Made by a program: the position numbers and the translations under genes | Assembly: GCA_013396635.1 (NCBI GenBank) | Contig: WBMW01002279.1 | Span: 1 to 64,000 of the forward strand | Direction: 5' to 3' | Length of the DNA: 64,000 bases | From: Penelope pileata | Taxonomy: Eukaryota > Chordata > Aves > Galliformes > Cracidae | Notes under the pieces: model-generated | What the model saw: the letters and a program-made list of their open reading frames with translations, nothing else | The model's database searches: none | Told to the model about the DNA's origin: nothing | Shown: one piece after another, positions 59,459 to 64,000 of the stretch | Numbering within the stretch: position 1 is the first letter of the stretch | Layout: every line of letters starts with the position of its first letter

Positions 59459-60210
59459 TCCCCCCTATACATGTATCACACTTTCCTTCTGGTTGCTCTT
59501 TCAAAACCACTATATAAACAAACTACTGTGGAAATAAAGAATTGCATACACACAGAAACAACCATACTACAATTATGTATATAACAGGTGTCTCTCCAGT
59601 GGCCCACTCCATCTAGATTATGTAAATAAGCTTGTAAGAAGAGTAGCAAGATAAAATTCATAGATTATTTATTCAGAAAATCAGACTAAATAATTTAATC
59701 TGTTCCATTTTTCTGATCTTAATATCTCCATACTTGAATCTCTCAATACAAAAAACCTGCTATTTTGTTGTTCCATGAATATTTGGTTTGTTGACCAGTT
59801 CATATTTAGTTTCCAAACTTCGTAAACCAAAGGATGAGTATTAACACTTAACCTTTTTCATAGATCATAATGCACTTTTCTCATAAGTTTTAAAACTGGA
59901 AAAATGGTACTTTTCCATGGACCAGATGCAGATTTTTTTCCATCAAGTTTTGGTCAACTACTTATGTGGATGTGGAGTCTATAAACAGACATATGCTTAC
60001 CTATGAGCTGTTGAAAATAAAATTATTCGGCCCTACTCTCTCCCTCCTTGTCCTTCTCTTCTTCTCCTTCTCCTCTTTCTTCTTCTTTTCAAAAACAGAG
60101 AAACTTTTTAAAATATTATTTTTAAAGAAAAGTGTTTGAAAAAGTAAAGTACGTAACTTAATTTCTGAAATTAATTTGTCTGACAGTATTTACAGTATAA
60201 TAATAGTTTA
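59459..60210. other. AT-rich unique DNA with a pyrimidine tract
   Basis: No gene is recognised. The main feature is the polypyrimidine tract at 60031-60090. Confidence 0.6.
60031..60090. repeat. 60-bp polypyrimidine (CTT/CTC) tract
   Basis: Almost pure C and T with very few interruptions, in irregular TCC, TTC and CTTCT units. Such homopurine/homopyrimidine tracts can form triplex DNA; here it is simply a low-complexity repeat. Confidence 0.88.
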
Positions 60211-60604
60211 ACAGAATCGCAGAATTGCAGCGGTTGGAAGGGACCTCAAGAGATCATTGAGTCCAACTTCCCTGCCAAAACAGGTTCCCTACAGCAGGCT
60301 TCATAGGTAGGCATCCACATGTGTCTTGAATGTCTCCAGAGAAGGAGACTCCACAACCTCTCTGGGCAACCTGTTCCAGTGCTCCATCACAGTAAAGAAG
60401 TTCTTATACATATTTGTGCAGAACTTCCTGTGTTCCAGTTTTTTACCATTGCCCCTTGTCCTATTACTACACACAACTGAAAAGAGCCTAGCCCCATTTC
60501 TTCTCCTCCTGCACTTTAGATATTTGTAAACATTGATATGATCCTTTCCCAATCTTCTGTTCTCCAGGCTAAACTGCCCCAGGTCTCTCAGCCTTTTGAA
60601 ACCG
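60211..60604 (-). mobile_element. CR1 LINE 3' fragment, fairly well preserved
   Basis: The minus-strand CR1 tail starts with ACAGAATCGCAGAATTGCAG, then GGTTGGAAGGGACCTCAAGA. Read on minus, a continuous frame (60301-60609) contains KRLRDLGQFSLENRRLGKD, NRTRGNGKKLEHRKF and MEHWNRLPREVVESPSLE, lacking a few codons where relatives have FFTVRVTEHW. It is 5'-truncated and of the same general subfamily as the copies at 2.9 and 53 kb, but more diverged. Confidence 0.92.
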
Positions 60605-60933
60605 ATCACTGCTTTGTGATCTGCTATGATCTACTGTTACTGTAGACTTGAACTCCCATTTGACAACGCTTCTCTTTACTCCAAAGATATAATAAGCTGA
60701 GAAAGAATTATAGCTTGAGAACTGCACAGCATTTGATATGACCAGATGCCCAGAATCAGTGAATACAACAAAAACGTTGTTAACCTGCAAGTTGTAGTCC
60801 TGACCTATCACAGGTATTTGGGGTTTTACAGAGCTTGGGACACAACTACATTTCATTCTTTGGCACGCATTACCTATAGCCTTCTATAATAATAATAGAA
60901 AACCTTACGTATCTTTCAGCGTTTTGTGAAGGC

Positions 60934-60982
60934 TATTATAATTATTATTATTGTTATTGTTATTATTATTATTGTTATTATA
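60934..60982. repeat. (ATT)n microsatellite with GTT interruptions
   Basis: About fifteen ATT/GTT trimers in a row. It is a likely length-variable marker. Confidence 0.9.
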
Positions 60983-62653
60983 GTCAGAGAAAACATATGG
61001 AAGATTACATGAATCTTTCTTTATTGTAATCCTCTCCTATTTTCCATGGAGAACAGAAGTCTGAACTAGTCAATTCTCTTGTTAAGACATCCCAGCAGTA
61101 ATAAATAAGTGCAAGCAGACCATCCTCTAAGACCTTGTTTAGATGAAGTGTCATTCATTCACACAAATAATAAGCCCAAATAGTTATACAAGCACTAATA
61201 ACTTCATCAATTTTACATGGTTTGTATACAGGGTAGTGCAATGCCATTACCTCTAGAAAGTCAGCAAAAAATAATTTTAAATAATATTTGTCAGAAAAAT
61301 ATTTTCTATTTTTTTTTATCTTATTGATCATTGGAGGGTAATTTTCTTTTCTTTTACTACTCCTCTTATTATTGCAGCTTTCAGACTTTCAATAACTGCT
61401 GTGAACTCAGATAAGTTTCTGGAAAGATTATCATTGATTTTAATGAGCTTTTATGTTTGTTCAACAATTTATTAGTACTTAATAGAGGTAAAGAGAGACT
61501 GATGATCACATTTTGAGATTCAGTATTTAAATCATTGACCAGCCAGTACACGCACTAATAATTATTAAAAATGTCATGGAAAATTGCTTTAAGGTTTCCA
61601 CTTTCAGTTGTTTTCTACATTACACATGGTGGATAGATGCAATCTATACTGAATAAATATAAAGTGTGAAATACTAATGCTATTGATGCCAATGGATATT
61701 TTATCTTTAACTTAAATGGGAAAAAAGTTTCACACTACATTATAAAATTAAAAAGGCATGCATACTCTTTTAAGACACTGTGACTCACTATCTAATGGTT
61801 AAGTATTTCATATCTGAATTGCTATTCCTTTTGAATGACCGGTGGTCCAACAAATTATTTACTTCAACTGGGCCTATGGAAGCTTTGCTGTTTTTCTGAA
61901 GTTAATTTAATTCTTTTTATATAGTTTCATTATAATGGACAGAGTTATGTCAGCTATGCCACTTCTAGGATGGTACTGTATTTCCTCACTATATTGAATG
62001 ATAGCTGGTTTGTTTTGAACCTTTATAAGTGGATTTGTGTTGCTTACCATTCGGACTTTTAGCAGCAAACCTGTTATTGTTTTTATCTCAGAGACCTCTA
62101 GATGACAAAATATCCAAGATTAATGGCTTTAATATGGCACTGTCATAGAAGTCAGCCAAATCACATTCTTTAATCAGAAGAAATATCTGATATTTTCTGT
62201 TAAAAACACAGACATAAATATAGTGACAACAATAAGAAACAAAACCATCATGAAACAAAGTTGGGGTCAGATCCTCAGCAGCTGTGATTTTGCATGCTCC
62301 ATTAATGTTGATGGGATTTACACTACCTGAAGACCAGATGTCCCATGTTTCCCTGTGTATAGATCTTTCAGAATCATGGTATGTTTTTGCTTTGGTGGTA
62401 TTTTGTTTGTTTATTTGCTTGTTTGGTTTTACTGTTTGTATATCATTATATTGGTTCTGTACAGCCTTATGCCATATTTAAGCTGACATGGAATAGACAG
62501 TTGATTATTAGATTTACATTTAATCAGTGATAAAATTTGAATCAACATGTTTTCTAGTTAGGCAGTTCTTCCAAACAATCTTTTGTGCTTTTTGTATTAA
62601 ATTATTTATTTATTGTATTTTCAGCAGCTGTGATAGCAAATAAATGAGTTCAG

Positions 62654-62681
62654 CTCTCTCTCTCTCTCTCTTTTTTTTTTT
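62654..62681. repeat. (CT)n followed by poly(T)
   Basis: About eight or nine CT units followed by a run of eleven or so T. Confidence 0.9.
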
Positions 62682-64000
62682 AACAACCATTGACTTTTCT
62701 CCCATTTCTTCTAACACTGTTGTTCTCCCCTGCCCTCAGAGGAATCACATTTGTATTAATACCATAACAAATTAATAAATGATATAAAAGATGTAGTTTT
62801 TCATTTCATTATTTCAGTATGAGATCGTCTATAAAACAGCTGGTGTTTTAGCTGTGTTTTAAACAACTGCAGAGCAGAAAAAAAAGAAAAAGAAAGTGAT
62901 AATTGCCTACTACTAGAAGTTACTCTGTTTTGGAAAGATTATGAAGTAATATACTCCAATAAAACAGAAAACTTGATTCCAGTTGTGTTCTTAAAACAAC
63001 TCTTTTGCATAACGTCATATAATACTCATTGCACTCAGTTTTCAGCATTACTTTTGTCAAGCATGAGGGCTATATTAAAACAAACTAACAAGCAAATAAA
63101 CAATTATGTCTTTCTTAACACAGTCCAACACCAGGATTGTTTTTGTGATCACTTCATACTAAATAAATTATTTCAGTCAGATATTCATGGGTGCAGCTGA
63201 AAAACTTACCATTAAGGATCTTCATTCATGTAAATCTCGTGAATCAGAAGCCATGAAAATTTTATCTGTCTTTTTCTATAGCTCTATGGAAGGAAAACCA
63301 TGAATTATTCTTCAAGATTTACCATGTTTATTATTTGTTAAAGCTAATACATCATTATTATTTTAAAATAGTGCAATTTTCTAAGTCAGAGATACTGAAA
63401 CTTCTGATGATTTATAGAGAAAAAGGGTCTCATTTTCATTTAGAAATATTAGGAAAGAGTGTAAAAATACTTTTCATTTCTAGTAAATTTCACTTGAAGA
63501 AAATAGAGACAATGTGCAAATTTGAAGGAAGAAACAGCCATAAAAGTTTAAGAAATTAACCAGAAATTTTATCATACTGTTATTAGCCTTATTACATATA
63601 TAGGATTATAATTTCTTAGCTAACACAAAAGCAGTACAGCAGTGGAGCTTTCTTCTTCTTCATTACTGTCCCTTTACCTTTCCTCTTCCAGACCACTTTC
63701 CTTTTATCATGCTATCACAGTTAAAGAAAATACATGGTGGAAGTTATTCACAGTTCCCTTCTTATATCCAGTTTACATCTGCGTCCATGCCTTATCAGTG
63801 GCAAATATACAAGAAATTTTTTTTCCATAGCTCCTGACTATAAGTAAATGACCCAACAAATGTTTGTTGACTTTCAGAGGAGCTGACATGTCAAAACCAG
63901 CATATTTCTCCTCTTGCCACTTCTAGACATCATAGCAAACACTAGAAAAATTAGCATGTGATGAGAAACCTGGTGCATGTTGAGCTGTGAAAATAACTGC

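Larger units (their letters stand above)
60605..64000. other. AT-rich unique DNA, no supported gene
   Basis: No repeat family or gene is recognised beyond the microsatellites at 60934-60982 and 62654-62681. Open frames (62284-62481, 62973-63200, 63335-63559 on plus) have no recognisable domain. Confidence 0.55.

Overview
The window looks like bird nuclear DNA. The main evidence is CR1 LINE retrotransposons, seen as about eleven fragments with the typical bird 3' end: copies of an ATTCTRTG-like octamer after a conserved C-terminal reverse-transcriptase tail. A GC-rich endogenous-retrovirus solo LTR of a common avian ERVL-like type supports this. The rest is AT-rich, non-repetitive DNA of the sort found in gene deserts or very long introns. 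No ribosomal RNA, tRNA, CRISPR array, bacterial operon or convincing multi-exon gene is visible. The species cannot be fixed by reading alone.

Layout. 1-1.5 kb: AT-rich unique DNA. 1.5-4.5 kb: a nested CR1 cluster, all minus strand. A young CR1 has inserted into an older one and made an 8-bp target-site duplication. One junction of that insertion is duplicated around a single N, probably an assembly artefact. 4.5-10.2 kb: unique DNA with one small CR1 tail. 10.2-10.75 kb: solo LTR with near-perfect 5-bp flanking repeats. 11.2 kb: CR1 tail. 11.4-13.1 kb: several exon-like segments on both strands. 13-24.4 kb: unique AT-rich DNA with small tandem repeats. 24.4-25.4 kb: an unidentified GC-rich block. 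26.2-27.4 kb: a long decayed CR1 with most of the RT domain. 27.4-52.9 kb: mostly unidentified unique DNA, with microsatellites and one possible ancient CR1-like patch near 46.6 kb. 52.9-53.95 kb: a young CR1 interrupted by a 69-N assembly gap. 54-64 kb: unique DNA with three minus-strand CR1 tails at 55.9, 59.1 and 60.2 kb.

Coding potential. The open frames with recognisable protein similarity are CR1 reverse-transcriptase pieces. A handful of short segments have good splice-site sequences and an open frame. They are recorded as low-confidence exon candidates, because decoy exons of this size are common in AT-rich vertebrate DNA. The best are 12593-12657 (+), 12707-13014 (-) and 55018-55118 (-). 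No undescribed biological system could be demonstrated. The most solid observations are structural: the nested CR1 with its target-site duplication, the uncollapsed assembly duplication, the undersized gap inside a CR1, and the solo LTR.
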